From Bombella mellum (lineage in GTDB: Bacteria > Pseudomonadota > Alphaproteobacteria > Acetobacterales > Acetobacteraceae): a stretch of 64,000 nucleotides of DNA. Numbering within the stretch: the stretch's first letter is position 1; each line of letters begins with the position of its first letter. The DNA is taken from positions 1-64,000 of the forward strand of contig NZ_PDLY01000007.1 of assembly GCF_014048465.1 (NCBI RefSeq). Reading direction: 5' to 3'. A program made the translations under genes and the position numbers. Positions 17,898 through 25,907 of the stretch are shown in pieces. The notes under the pieces are model-generated. The model had not been told where the DNA came from. It did no database searches and saw only the letters and a list, made by a program, of their open reading frames with translations.

Positions 17898-18145
17898 ATA
17901 AAAAATATTGTCTTCACGTTTTTCTTTAAGGTAAGAATTTTATTTTTTATATGAATTTAAAAAATCTTCATTAAGATAATTTTGTTTCATCGTCCTCTGA
18001 GTGAACATGCCTTGAGGGAAGTACCGGTGGCTGTACCTGTACTGTGCAAGCTTATAGGAAGAAGCAGGCCAGTTTTGTGATGGCCTTTCCCAAAGATGGG
18101 TTTATTTTACTGAAACTTCATAACGTTTAAGCATGTAATGAGAAG
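17898..18145 (+). pseudogene. Remnant of a family-d immunity gene in an AT-rich spacer
   Basis: Bases 17898-17984 are AT-rich with no coding signal. Bases 17985-18130 hold a broken family-d gene. One frame reads FHRPLSEHALREV, matching FHRPLSGESLGEI of the intact gene at 20504. After a frameshift another reads SFVMAFPKDGFILLKLH, matching CTMSFLKGGSVSLKYQH. The 5' half is missing. Confidence 0.6.
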
Positions 18146-18337
18146 ATGACGGGTGTTTATAGTAGAAGGAATGCTGGGGTTGGATGTTGTGGATACAGTA
18201 TTGCCTTTTTTCCTTCAGGTAAGTTGAAGGCAGGTGAATTGTTGTTCGAAGGTTTTTATGGGATATTTAATAAAATTTATGATGATTCAGAAATAAGAGA
18301 GGAAATCTACTTTGTGATTATAAATGTGTTGAAATAG
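18146..18337 (+). CDS. Small hypothetical protein, probably a fragment
   Basis: Encodes 63 residues (RNAGVGCCGYSIAFFPSGKL; LLFEGFYGIFNKIY) with no recognised domain. Shifting frame near residue 55 opens an uninterrupted reading (CVEIGLPSLEHGGLSFNLSG, then ELKKLYQ) that runs straight into the cdiA fragment at 18413. It is therefore likely a broken gene, perhaps an unrelated immunity gene or toxin piece, cut off by the insertion of the next module. Ribosome-binding site is weak (AGAAG). Confidence 0.3.
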   Translation: MTGVYSRRNAGVGCCGYSIAFFPSGKLKAGELLFEGFYGIFNKIYDDSEIREEIYFVIINVLK

Positions 18338-18412
18338 GTCTGCCATCCTTAGAGCACGGTGGTCTTTCATTTAACCTGTCAGGTGAGCTAAAAAAGCTAT
18401 ATCAGACAGGCC

Positions 18413-19408
18413 CTGTACCACTGAACAATCCTGCCGGAGCTGCGGGCGGAGCCAGTTTTCAGCATCAGGTCGTGACGGATCATTTTGCCTCCACCGGGAA
18501 GGTGCTCTCCGTTCTGTATGCGGGGGAACAGGGTGTCGGGATTGATGTTGCCGGGAACACGACGCTGACGGCTGGCGTGATCTCCAGTGTGGCATCCCGT
18601 GAGAAGAATCATTTCAGTACGGGTAGCCTGATCTCCCGGAATCTGGAGAACGTGTCCCGCCGGCAGCTTGAGAGTTCGGGCTTTCAGGTGAGCTTTGGTG
18701 GAGCGGGTCAGGGTGACGCCACGGGCTGGCTTGGTCAGGTTGGTCAGGGGATGGCGGCGAATTCCATGTCTCTTCTGGGAGGCGGACAGAATCATAATGA
18801 GAAGACGACCAGCCATTCTGCCGTCGGTGACAACATCACCATTAGTGCCACGGCCGTTTCTGGCGATCTGAGCCGTGACGTTGCCCAGGCGAACCGGGTG
18901 ATAGACAACAAATTCAACGCACAGAAGCTCCAGAATCAGATGCAGGCCCGCACTCTGGGGACACAGCTCGTTGGTGAGATTGTTGGCACGGTTTTCCAGA
19001 AAGTCCAGGAGAGGGATGACAAGGCCCGTGCTGCTGAGGGTCTTCCGCCAGAGGAGGCTGGCAGTGCCTTTTCTCCCCGGGAAGTGGCCCGTGACCTGAT
19101 CGAGGTTGGTGGGGTAGTGGGGAGACTGGTTGCAGGCAAGTATTTTGGGGTTAGTGGTTATTAGGTCTAATATGTTTCCGCAAGATGCTAGGTTTAATAC
19201 AACGGTCTACCGGCTGTTGGAGTTAGACTTCGGGAGGGCGGTGGCAGCTGGTAAGCATGTGAGAGTGTCGGTACAGCCCGTTTATCCTGAGGGAGTGGGA
19301 AAAACTTTCAGACCTGAAAAAATAAAAGTAGAATATTCTATAGATGGTGCGACGGAGAAAATGGAGTTTGATAATGCAGCTACGCAAGGAAGAGGAAGGT
19401 CAGAGTAA
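18413..19408 (+). pseudogene. Orphan cdiA-CT: near-identical core copy plus nuclease-toxin tail
   Basis: Bases 18413-19114 copy cdiA 7579-8280 at a constant offset of 10834 with few mismatches, open in frame (18472-19164; ADDKARAAEGLPPEEAGS type). After 19114 about 195 bases of cdiA are skipped, and the core frame stops at 19164. The toxin part reads in another frame to 19408: FPQDARFNTTVYRLLELDFG, GKHVRVSVQPVYP, RPEKIKVEYSIDG. This is the characteristic C-terminal half of Endonuclease_NS_2 (PF13930) nucleases found in polymorphic toxins. The catalytic N-terminal half is missing. An immunity gene begins one base after its stop. It could donate a toxin tail to cdiA by homologous exchange through the 700-bp core copy. 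Confidence 0.75.
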
Positions 19409-19409
19409 T

Positions 19410-19802
19410 ATGGATTTTATATTCAATAATCTTAAATATTTTCTTGAAAAAGAGGATCTTGATTTTATTTATATGAAATTAGGAATTACTTTTTGGGATG
19501 ATTCTGTTTCTATTAGTACTGTAGGACATGGGCTTATATTTTTTAAGGATGGTAAGAAAGGTTCCCTGTTTTTTGATAATATTTGTGATTTAGATCACTC
19601 CATAAAAGATAGAGAGTCTTATGTGCAGAATATGATAAGAAAAACTCTTTCTTCTCTTAATAGAAGTATGTTTGTTTATTCTGGAAAATATTGGAGATTT
19701 ATGACATTAAAGATTGATAAATCTGGAAAAACATGTGTTAAATTTTACTATGATTTGCGAGAAGGGAAGGGAATGGTAGGGCCTTTGGAAAAACTTGATT
19801 GA
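19410..19802 (+). CDS. Putative orphan immunity protein, family c copy 2
   Basis: Encodes 130 residues starting at ATG 19410, immediately after the nuclease-toxin stop (TAA at 19406-19408). It was chosen over the in-frame start at 19344, which would overlap the toxin. FLEKEDLDFIYMKLGITFWD and KYWRFMTLKIDKSGKTCVKF align with the gene at 17403. The C-terminal W-R-F ... D-x-S-G-K ... KFYYD layout resembles DUF600 (EsaG/YezG) proteins, known partners of Endonuclease_NS_2 toxins. That fits the toxin tail directly upstream. Family membership is my judgement by eye. Confidence 0.55.
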   Translation: MDFIFNNLKYFLEKEDLDFIYMKLGITFWDDSVSISTVGHGLIFFKDGKKGSLFFDNICDLDHSIKDRESYVQNMIRKTLSSLNRSMFVYSGKYWRFMTLKIDKSGKTCVKFYYDLREGKGMVGPLEKLD

Positions 19803-19994
19803 ATTTTTAATTCTCTCGGCAGGTGATTTTCTTTGGTGATCCATAATAAGAAAGGTAGGATTGTAGATTTGGAGGGGCAGTAATCGGAAAATAAGTATCT
19901 AAATATTTTTTAAGATATTTGCGCTGGCCTGTTTGTTGGTAGCAGTGAAGCTGCTAGATTTTTTCCGGTATTATCGTTTTGAGAGGAAGGAGTT

Positions 19995-20375
19995 ATGCTT
20001 CCCTTGATAAAGCAGAAGCATCTCACGGATATTTTATATGAGGCGATGCTTTTCAGTATTAATAGAGATTTTGATACAGCTGAGTGTGAGTTCTTATATG
20101 AGATAATGGATGATGGACGGCCTTCTTTAGAGATAACGTTTCATTATGAATTGAATGGCAGGACCATGGGATGTCTATTGAGCTTGGAGGCTCTGGAGGA
20201 GGTGTCTGTGACTGTGCCGGAACTTCATGCGCTCATGAAAGAATTTGGTATGAGGGCTTGGTATAGATGCATGATGTCCTGCCATAAGGATGGTCCTGTT
20301 TCGTTAAAATTTCAGTATAAAAACACTGGTCAAGGGTGTGTCGGCAAAAAATATTGTAAATGTCAGGATGTTTAG
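19995..20375 (+). CDS. Putative immunity protein, family d copy 1 (DUF600/YezG-like)
   Basis: Encodes 126 residues behind a strong GAGGAAGGAG site. Pattern: LTDILYEAM, CEFLYEIMDDG, VTVPELHALMKEFGM, WYRCMMS, SLKFQY. The order short N-terminal helix, E-x-x-Y-x-x-x-DDG strand, helical PELH-x-LMKE, then W-Y and a terminal strand follows DUF600/TIGR01741 immunity proteins (EsaG, YezG). The downstream paralogue is about half identical. It lacks a directly adjacent toxin piece, so it is probably a solitary orphan immunity gene. The last residues (after KNTGQG) differ from copy 2 and may be a local frame change. Confidence 0.5.
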   Translation: MLPLIKQKHLTDILYEAMLFSINRDFDTAECEFLYEIMDDGRPSLEITFHYELNGRTMGCLLSLEALEEVSVTVPELHALMKEFGMRAWYRCMMSCHKDGPVSLKFQYKNTGQGCVGKKYCKCQDV

Positions 20376-20503
20376 GAAGGGTGGTTTTCATGTCCAATTT
20401 TGAGAATCACCTGAAATTTTTTCTGTCCTGACAAAATCACTCCATAGTACCTATGGAACTGACAAGATTGTGTCATGGACATTTTTATTGAGGAGAGGGG
20501 AAT

Positions 20504-20848
20504 ATGCTTCCTTTGTTAAAGCAGCAGGAACTTATGAATGAGCTGTATGGTGCTGTAATTTCCAGCGTTGATGGAGATTTCGACAGGGTAGAGTGTGAAT
20601 TTTTATACGAGGAAGTGGATGATGGTGGGTATTCTGTCGGTACGAGCTTTCATTATGAGCTGGATGGACAGATTTTTCATCGTCCTCTGAGTGGGGAATC
20701 TTTGGGGGAGATATCTGCAATCATCCCGGAGCTGCATCAGCTTATGAAAGAAGCTGGCATGGGGGATTGGTATAAATGTACGATGTCTTTTCTCAAAGGT
20801 GGTTCTGTCTCGTTGAAATATCAGCATAAGGAAGCCGATAAAGCATAG
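20504..20848 (+). CDS. Putative immunity protein, family d copy 2 (DUF600/YezG-like)
   Basis: Encodes 114 residues with a GAGGAGAGGGG ribosome-binding site, paralogous to the preceding gene (MLPLLKQQELMNELYGAV; CEFLYEEVDDGGYSVGTSF; IPELHQLMKEAGMGDWYKCT; SLKYQHKEADK). A worn third copy exists at 17985-18130. Size, acidity and layout suit a DUF600-type immunity protein against a non-specific nuclease toxin. It is the last recognisable immunity gene of the array; downstream lies only degraded cdiA sequence. Confidence 0.5.
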   Translation: MLPLLKQQELMNELYGAVISSVDGDFDRVECEFLYEEVDDGGYSVGTSFHYELDGQIFHRPLSGESLGEISAIIPELHQLMKEAGMGDWYKCTMSFLKGGSVSLKYQHKEADKA

Positions 20849-20885
20849 GTGTTTCTGGCGACAGAAACGTCTTTCAGTGAGGCCA

Positions 20886-21250
20886 TGGTGTGATATCGCC
20901 ATTGATGCTCGTGGCCTCCATCCCGGGTGGTTGGAGCATTTTCCATGCTCCATCCGTCGCTTTGCGGTGCATTATATCTTCTGAAAATCCTTTCACGTTA
21001 GATGACGTTTGCTGGACGTTACGGGCCGGAGTGTCGGAGGGATGTAGCAGACGCTGGATCGATTATGGATAGCGGTAATGTTGCAGCTAACGCTCTGAAT
21101 GAAGCATCGGTAGCATCAGCTAGCCAGTGGTATATTCAAGGAGGTATTGCTGGGAAAAGAGGATGTTCAAGAAGTTATTGGTGGCGTAAGGCAGATACGA
21201 GATGAGCCTCTGAGCGATTTTGATTTATTCAGCATGGAAACACAATGTAT
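20886..21250 (+). pseudogene. Worn cdiA remnant at the right end of the CDI array
   Basis: This gene-free stretch (20849-21262) holds two cdiA scraps. Around 20910-21030, VASIPGGWSIFHAPS and then TFAGRYG match cdiA near 5270-5370 (VASIPGGGTLFVPNPS; TFAGLYG). Around 21080-21150, NVAANALNEASVASASQWY matches the pre-toxin scrap at 12650-12700 (NVTVNALNGTSPAS). Several frames and stops are present and no intact gene. It marks the boundary with the housekeeping chromosome. Confidence 0.6.
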
Positions 21251-21262
21251 GTGAAAAATCAC

Positions 21263-22120
21263 CTAAAGGGGTGGTAAGTCAAGCGGCAAAAATGCCGCTC
21301 CCAGATAGCAGGAGACCATGGCGGCTGGCCGGAAACGGTACAGTCGGGCGGGACGTCCTACGGTCGGGCGGTCGTAGGTGCCGGTTTCTTCCACAAGCTG
21401 TTGATGCAGGACAAGGCGACGGAAGTTGGGTTTGTGCATGAGGCGTCCGGATACCGTTTCCATTGCCTGTTGCAGCTGCAGAAGAGTGAAGGACGTGGGA
21501 AGCAGCTCAAAAACGGCTGGACTGTAGCGGGTGCGGGCACGTAGCCGGGACAGGGCCGTGGCCAGCAGGCGGCGGTCATCCTGGTCCGTGTTTTTCTGTT
21601 TGGTCGGGCTGCGTGGCACAAGCCCGGATTCCCACAGCAGTTCGTAACGTTCCAGAACACGGGTATCGTCCCAAGGAAGGCCATCCAGCCCAAAGGCCGG
21701 GGCGATGCGGCTCTGGCGTTCCTCATTGTCGTCGGCCCATTGCCTGATGGCCGTGATGAACTCGGCCAGCTGCCTGTTGCCACTTTCGTTCCGGCGGTCT
21801 TCCCAAGGAAAACGCTGGTAAAGCGAACCGTGACAGGTCTGTGGATGGCTGTGGCTCAGGGCCAGATAGGTGATGTGAATGTGGGGCGTCTGTTCCCGCA
21901 TGGGAAAGGAGCTGAATGTATAGAGCTGCTCCATGTAACCGATGGGACAGTGCGTCAGGGTTTCCGCCCAATGGCAGAGGCGTTTCTGGAGAGAGTGATG
22001 GCTTTCCTCCAGGGGGGGAGTGTCCCGGTCATGGCGCAGCAGGGCAACGTGAGGTGCATCATCGCCCAGTGTCATGAGGACGGTAATCAGGTCTGTCGGG
22101 CAAAGGCTCTGCAAGGTCAT
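21263..22120 (-). CDS. NrtR-like NUDIX-related transcriptional regulator of NAD metabolism
   Basis: Encodes 285 residues. The C-terminal 70 residues (HKPNFRRLVLHQQLVEETGT, then GRPARLYRFR) are the winged-helix signature of NrtR-type regulators, in which a NUDIX-like N-terminal domain senses ADP-ribose-type ligands. No intact NUDIX box (GX5EX7REUXEEXGU) is visible in the N-terminal part, so catalysis is unlikely. The start codon overlaps the DUF2125 stop by one base (TAATG), so the two are translationally coupled. Targets cannot be read from this window; no NAD biosynthesis gene is adjacent. Confidence 0.7.
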   Translation of the reverse strand: MTLQSLCPTDLITVLMTLGDDAPHVALLRHDRDTPPLEESHHSLQKRLCHWAETLTHCPIGYMEQLYTFSSFPMREQTPHIHITYLALSHSHPQTCHGSLYQRFPWEDRRNESGNRQLAEFITAIRQWADDNEERQSRIAPAFGLDGLPWDDTRVLERYELLWESGLVPRSPTKQKNTDQDDRRLLATALSRLRARTRYSPAVFELLPTSFTLLQLQQAMETVSGRLMHKPNFRRLVLHQQLVEETGTYDRPTVGRPARLYRFRPAAMVSCYLGAAFLPLDLPPL

Positions 22121-23304
22121 TAAGGGTGAGGAGCGAGTTGGCGGAAATGGCTGTACAGGGTCTGCAGATGGTTGGATGAAAGCCCCGGTGGAATACCGTG
22201 GTCAAGAGGGATGCTGACCGTCAGGGGATGGGAGGAGAGGGACTGCATCCGGGGGCTGGTCATCATGTCGTTCAGGAGCCCCTGCATGGTGACGGGCACG
22301 TTGTGCTGGACCCATGAACTCTGGAGCAGATCATGCAGGGGTTCCTGCCAGTTGGTCAGGCTGACAGACAGGACGCCAGAAAAGGTCGGGACATGGAGTT
22401 CTCCACCAAGGGAAAGGTGTGGCGGTGGAGTGTCCCGCTCTCCCGGAGCCACCGGATGGATGGTGGCACTGAGTTCATGGATCCTGAGCCGCAACGGAAT
22501 GTCAGGCCAAGTGGAGGCGGAATGACTGGTTTCAGGCTGCAATCTGAGGACTGGGGTGTCATTGCCGGGAAGCAGGGCAAAAGCGGCATGAATTTGTTCC
22601 ACCCGAAAATCCTGTAGAAATGAGGAGGGATAGGTCAGCTCCCTGGCCGTGATGGCAGCAGAAAGCAGTGGCCTGTTCCGCAGGACAGGGTCAGGCTGCG
22701 ACAGGGATTGAGGTGCGAAACGGATGGTCCCGGCAGGATGATCCAGCATGAGGCTGTGTGACAGGCGGGAAGAGGTCAGTTCCAGTATAGCAATGTGAAA
22801 ATGCGCCCAGTACAGGGGCAACGTGCCGTGGTCATGGCATTTGGCATCTGGTGGACAGGGAAGCCCCTCCTTGCTGATGCGCAGCTTCGCCTTGCGCAGG
22901 CGCAGGGTCAGGCTCTCGTCGTTGCGGACCATGCGGAGGATGGTGCTGTCCGGCAGCTGGAGTGGAAGTTCGGTCCGTGTGGTCAGGGAATGTGCCCAAT
23001 CCAGCCAGTTTCCACCCAGACGGAGTATGGGGGTGGCCCCGACAATGTCAGCTCCGTTGAGATGGGTGTGAAAGGACACGCCGTAAAGCCGCCGCCAGGC
23101 CCCGAATGGCCATCCTCTGGCAGAGGTTTCCCGTATGGCCAGGGTTGGGGTGGGACCGTCCGAAGGCAGGGACTGGACGGCCAGATGGGCCAGCTGGTTG
23201 GAGAGCAGGGCCTGCGTCCGGAGGTACAGCCCCCAGCTGCCTGCCAGAAAAGCGATGAACAGGCAGGAGATGATCAGGATGAAACGGCGGCTGGGCAGGC
23301 TCAA
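22120..23304 (-). CDS. DUF2125-family membrane-anchored protein
   Basis: Encodes 394 residues with one N-terminal hydrophobic segment (FILIISCLFIAFLAGSWGLY, residues 8-27) and no further membrane helices; the remainder is probably periplasmic. The R-G-W-P-F block (ETSARGWPFGAWRR) and long beta-rich body fit DUF2125, a family widespread in Alphaproteobacteria with unknown function. It is co-transcribed with the NrtR-like regulator (one-base overlap). It lies 228 bases downstream of plsC; that gap has no gene. Confidence 0.75.
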   Translation of the reverse strand: MSLPSRRFILIISCLFIAFLAGSWGLYLRTQALLSNQLAHLAVQSLPSDGPTPTLAIRETSARGWPFGAWRRLYGVSFHTHLNGADIVGATPILRLGGNWLDWAHSLTTRTELPLQLPDSTILRMVRNDESLTLRLRKAKLRISKEGLPCPPDAKCHDHGTLPLYWAHFHIAILELTSSRLSHSLMLDHPAGTIRFAPQSLSQPDPVLRNRPLLSAAITARELTYPSSFLQDFRVEQIHAAFALLPGNDTPVLRLQPETSHSASTWPDIPLRLRIHELSATIHPVAPGERDTPPPHLSLGGELHVPTFSGVLSVSLTNWQEPLHDLLQSSWVQHNVPVTMQGLLNDMMTSPRMQSLSSHPLTVSIPLDHGIPPGLSSNHLQTLYSHFRQLAPHP

Positions 23305-23532
23305 GATTTGTCCCTCACTCTAGAAGAAGGAGAGAAGGGGGGAGCCGTTACTTTGTCCCCAGAAGGTTCTTCACTTTTTGTGGAGTAATCACGCCATAAC
23401 GGTGACACGCAGTAAAAAGGGAGACCTCCCGCAGGTTCCAGGAAGTATGTTGTATTACAGATGGTTAGGCAGACACACACAGGGCAGCACTTTCATGGTC
23501 TATACCTGCGTCTATTTCGTATGGGACAGGAA

Positions 23533-24291
23533 TTACTGGTTACCCTTCTTCACATCCACAGAGTTTTCCACAGCATCATGGGGCAGGTCGTGCTCCTTGC
23601 AGAGTGCTTCCCAGGCTCCGCTTATGGCCGGTATGAGATCACGTCCCTTCAGGCTGGCGGCGAGGGGTTTGCCGATGACGACCCGGAGCGTGCCGGGATA
23701 TTTCCGCCACGGGGAATGCGGCCAGAACAGGCCGGAATTCGTCACCACGGGAAGGATGGGGCAGGTGGCCTGCCGGGCCAGGGCGATGACGCCATTCTGT
23801 AGAGGAACCGCCTGACCGGGCTTCGTACGTGTTCCCTGCGGGAATATGATGATCTGCCGTCCGGCTCCCTGTGCCTTTGCCACGGCCTCTATCATGCCCC
23901 GTAGGGCCTGGGACCCGCCGGACCGGTCGACAGGGATCATGCCGCTGAGGATGAGCATGGGCCCGACCAGAGGAATGGCCGTCAGTTCCTTCTTGATGAC
24001 GTAGGCCGGAAGGGAGACGGTGTTCATCCAGATGAAACCGTCAAAGAAGGACTGATGCTGGGAGGCGATCAGGGCGGGACCGTCCGGCAGGTTCTCCTGC
24101 CCGCTGATGACGATGCGGATGCCACACAGCTTTTCCAGCCCCCACAGGACGGCCCGGGACCAGAGTTTGGCGTAGGCCAGGGCCGCATCCCGCCGGTTGA
24201 GCAGGCGTATGGGAAAGGCGAAGACCCCCATGATGAGGGTCAGAATCAGGAGATACAGGTTGAACAGGGTGCCACGGACGAGACTCATCAT
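23533..24291 (-). CDS. plsC: 1-acyl-sn-glycerol-3-phosphate acyltransferase
   Basis: Encodes 252 residues and acylates lysophosphatidic acid to phosphatidic acid at the inner membrane. The start at 24291 is chosen because AGGAGG lies six bases upstream; a longer frame to 24330 lacks this. There is one N-terminal hydrophobic segment (residues 8-31). Catalytic HX4D is HQSFFD (His79, Asp84), and the substrate-binding motif is FPQGTRTKPG (usually FPEGTRS). It is the last gene of a minus-strand series (membrane protein, ftsE, ftsX, ydcF, plsC), a common alphaproteobacterial order linking envelope biogenesis and division. Confidence 0.9.
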   Translation of the reverse strand: MMSLVRGTLFNLYLLILTLIMGVFAFPIRLLNRRDAALAYAKLWSRAVLWGLEKLCGIRIVISGQENLPDGPALIASQHQSFFDGFIWMNTVSLPAYVIKKELTAIPLVGPMLILSGMIPVDRSGGSQALRGMIEAVAKAQGAGRQIIIFPQGTRTKPGQAVPLQNGVIALARQATCPILPVVTNSGLFWPHSPWRKYPGTLRVVIGKPLAASLKGRDLIPAISGAWEALCKEHDLPHDAVENSVDVKKGNQ

Positions 24292-24357
24292 AATAGCCTC
24301 CTGATGGCGCAGAAACGGCTCACAGGGCAAGGGAAATATGGAGGAGAGCCCCGAAAA

Positions 24358-25026
24358 TCAGGCAGGACCGGGGGAACCCGGAGGGGCTGGACCAGGCCGG
24401 AAGCCTTCCTGGGCATGATCCGGCTGATGGAGGACCATGAGGCGGATGAAGGCTCCGATCAGTTTTCCATATTGGCTGAACATCAGCAGCATGGTGTGTG
24501 GATGGAAGGGCGTGCTCATGGCAGGGGGCTGCACCCAGTAGGGCGTGAGGTGAAGCTGCGGGGCGATGTCATGGAATTCCAGCAGGGAGCGGCGCATGTG
24601 GTATCCCGCCGTGACGAGCACCAGATGATGCAGATGTTTCTGCCGTGCCCATTGTGCCGTTTCCCACGCATTGCCGATCGTGGTGGCGGCCCGGTAGCCA
24701 AGGCTGATCTGCCGGGTCAGGCTGGGGGGCAGTGTCGTCGATTTCGTGGCGGCCAGAATGTGGTTCAGCCCCGTATGAGGGGAGACGCCGGAGATCAGGA
24801 GCAGACGGTCCGGCCGCTGGCGGAGCAGGGCAAGCCCGGCCTCTATCCGGTTTTCTCCACCGGTCAGGGCGACGATGCCGTCGCAGTCGGCCGGTATGTC
24901 GTGCAGGTCGGGTGAGGGGCGCAGTGCATCGGCACAGAAATAGACGAAGCTGCCCACGAGGACCCAGACGGCGATGGTCAGGCTGACAGACAGGAGCGAC
25001 CAGATGCCAGAGCCTGACAATTTCAT
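24358..25026 (-). CDS. YdcF family (DUF218) membrane protein
   Basis: Encodes 222 residues. The start at 25026 overlaps the ftsX stop by ATGA, which fixes it against the longer 5' extension that merely shadows ftsX. There is one N-terminal membrane segment (residues 8-30). The DUF218 core follows: DGIVALTGGENRIEAGLALL, then LLISGVS, RAATTIGNAWETAQW, LVLVTAGYHMRRSLLEF. These are the nucleotide-like-fold motifs of the ElyC/SanA/YdcF family, implicated in envelope polysaccharide or peptidoglycan homeostasis. The exact substrate is unknown. The C-terminal Pro/Gly-rich tail is probably disordered. Confidence 0.85.
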   Translation of the reverse strand: MKLSGSGIWSLLSVSLTIAVWVLVGSFVYFCADALRPSPDLHDIPADCDGIVALTGGENRIEAGLALLRQRPDRLLLISGVSPHTGLNHILAATKSTTLPPSLTRQISLGYRAATTIGNAWETAQWARQKHLHHLVLVTAGYHMRRSLLEFHDIAPQLHLTPYWVQPPAMSTPFHPHTMLLMFSQYGKLIGAFIRLMVLHQPDHAQEGFRPGPAPPGSPGPA

Positions 25027-25907
25027 GACGGACGGCGTTCCTGTCTGCGGCAGACAAGGTGCACCATGCCCCAGCCCAGCAGGGCCATCAGGCAGGGGGT
25101 CAGGATGAACAGCCCCCATAAGGCCGGTGGCAGGAAGGACTGGGGGTAAAGGGCCGGAATGATCCCGGAAAAGGGCGGCAGACGGAGCAGGGGGCGCAGG
25201 GCGGAGGTGATGAACACCAGAGAGGGAACCAGCAGGACGATCCCGGCCAGACTGCCGGAGAAGACCATCAGGGCCATCCGTCGGGCCAGAATGTGGTGCA
25301 GGGAGGATGTCCTGCCTCCCAAGGCGGGAAGCAGGGCCAGCTGGCCCGTGTTGGCCAGGGCGATGGTACGGGCACCGAGATGGAGCAGGGCCGGTATGAC
25401 CAGGGCTGCGGCAAATCCGGCGGCCAGCGAGGCGGTGCTGGCCGCATGGCGGAGGCTTTTCAGCAGGGGAGCGAGTTTTGTCAGCTGCGGTGGAGGCGGA
25501 ATGACCATGGCTTCCGGTGCCTGCTGGTGCACGAAGCTGGTCAGGTCTGCCATGTCCCCATGATGCGTCAGGGAGATGAGCACGGGCAGCGGTCCCTCCC
25601 ACGGGGGCGACCAGGCGGCCAGGCTGCGCTCGACATCACGTTCCGGCAGGCGGGTGGCCTGAAGGTTGGGGAAAGCGGCCCGGAGTGGCGGGAGAAGGTC
25701 ACCGGCGGGGTCGGCGGTCCGGCTGTTGCCGGCAGGCGGCAGGGCGATCATGACATGGTCATTCAGTTCACCTTCCCAGTGCCGGACAGCTCCGTCCACG
25801 CCGTAGGGAAGGGCCAGGGCGAGGCCAACCAGCCATGTGATGAAGCACAGGCCCAGCAGTAATGGCCACGGGGAAGGCCAGCTTGCCGCACGGGACAGAC
25901 GTGTCAT
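25023..25907 (-). CDS. ftsX: FtsX-like cell division permease
   Basis: Encodes 294 residues with four predicted membrane helices (about 15-35, 158-180, 205-235, 262-285). A large extracytoplasmic loop sits between the first and second, the FtsX topology. With FtsE it forms an ABC-type complex that controls peptidoglycan hydrolases at the septum. Overlapping ATGA junctions with ftsE (25904-25907) and ydcF (25023-25026) show translational coupling. Sequence is divergent from enterobacterial FtsX, as usual in Acetobacteraceae; the call rests mainly on topology and context. Confidence 0.8.
   Translation of the reverse strand: MTRLSRAASWPSPWPLLLGLCFITWLVGLALALPYGVDGAVRHWEGELNDHVMIALPPAGNSRTADPAGDLLPPLRAAFPNLQATRLPERDVERSLAAWSPPWEGPLPVLISLTHHGDMADLTSFVHQQAPEAMVIPPPPQLTKLAPLLKSLRHAASTASLAAGFAAALVIPALLHLGARTIALANTGQLALLPALGGRTSSLHHILARRMALMVFSGSLAGIVLLVPSLVFITSALRPLLRLPPFSGIIPALYPQSFLPPALWGLFILTPCLMALLGWGMVHLVCRRQERRPS

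Noticed and set aside
9483-21250. Prophage or integron explanation for the small-gene array
   Set aside because: No integrase, transposase, capsid gene or attC-like repeat array was seen; the repeated elements are cdiA pieces and terminator hairpins after immunity genes.
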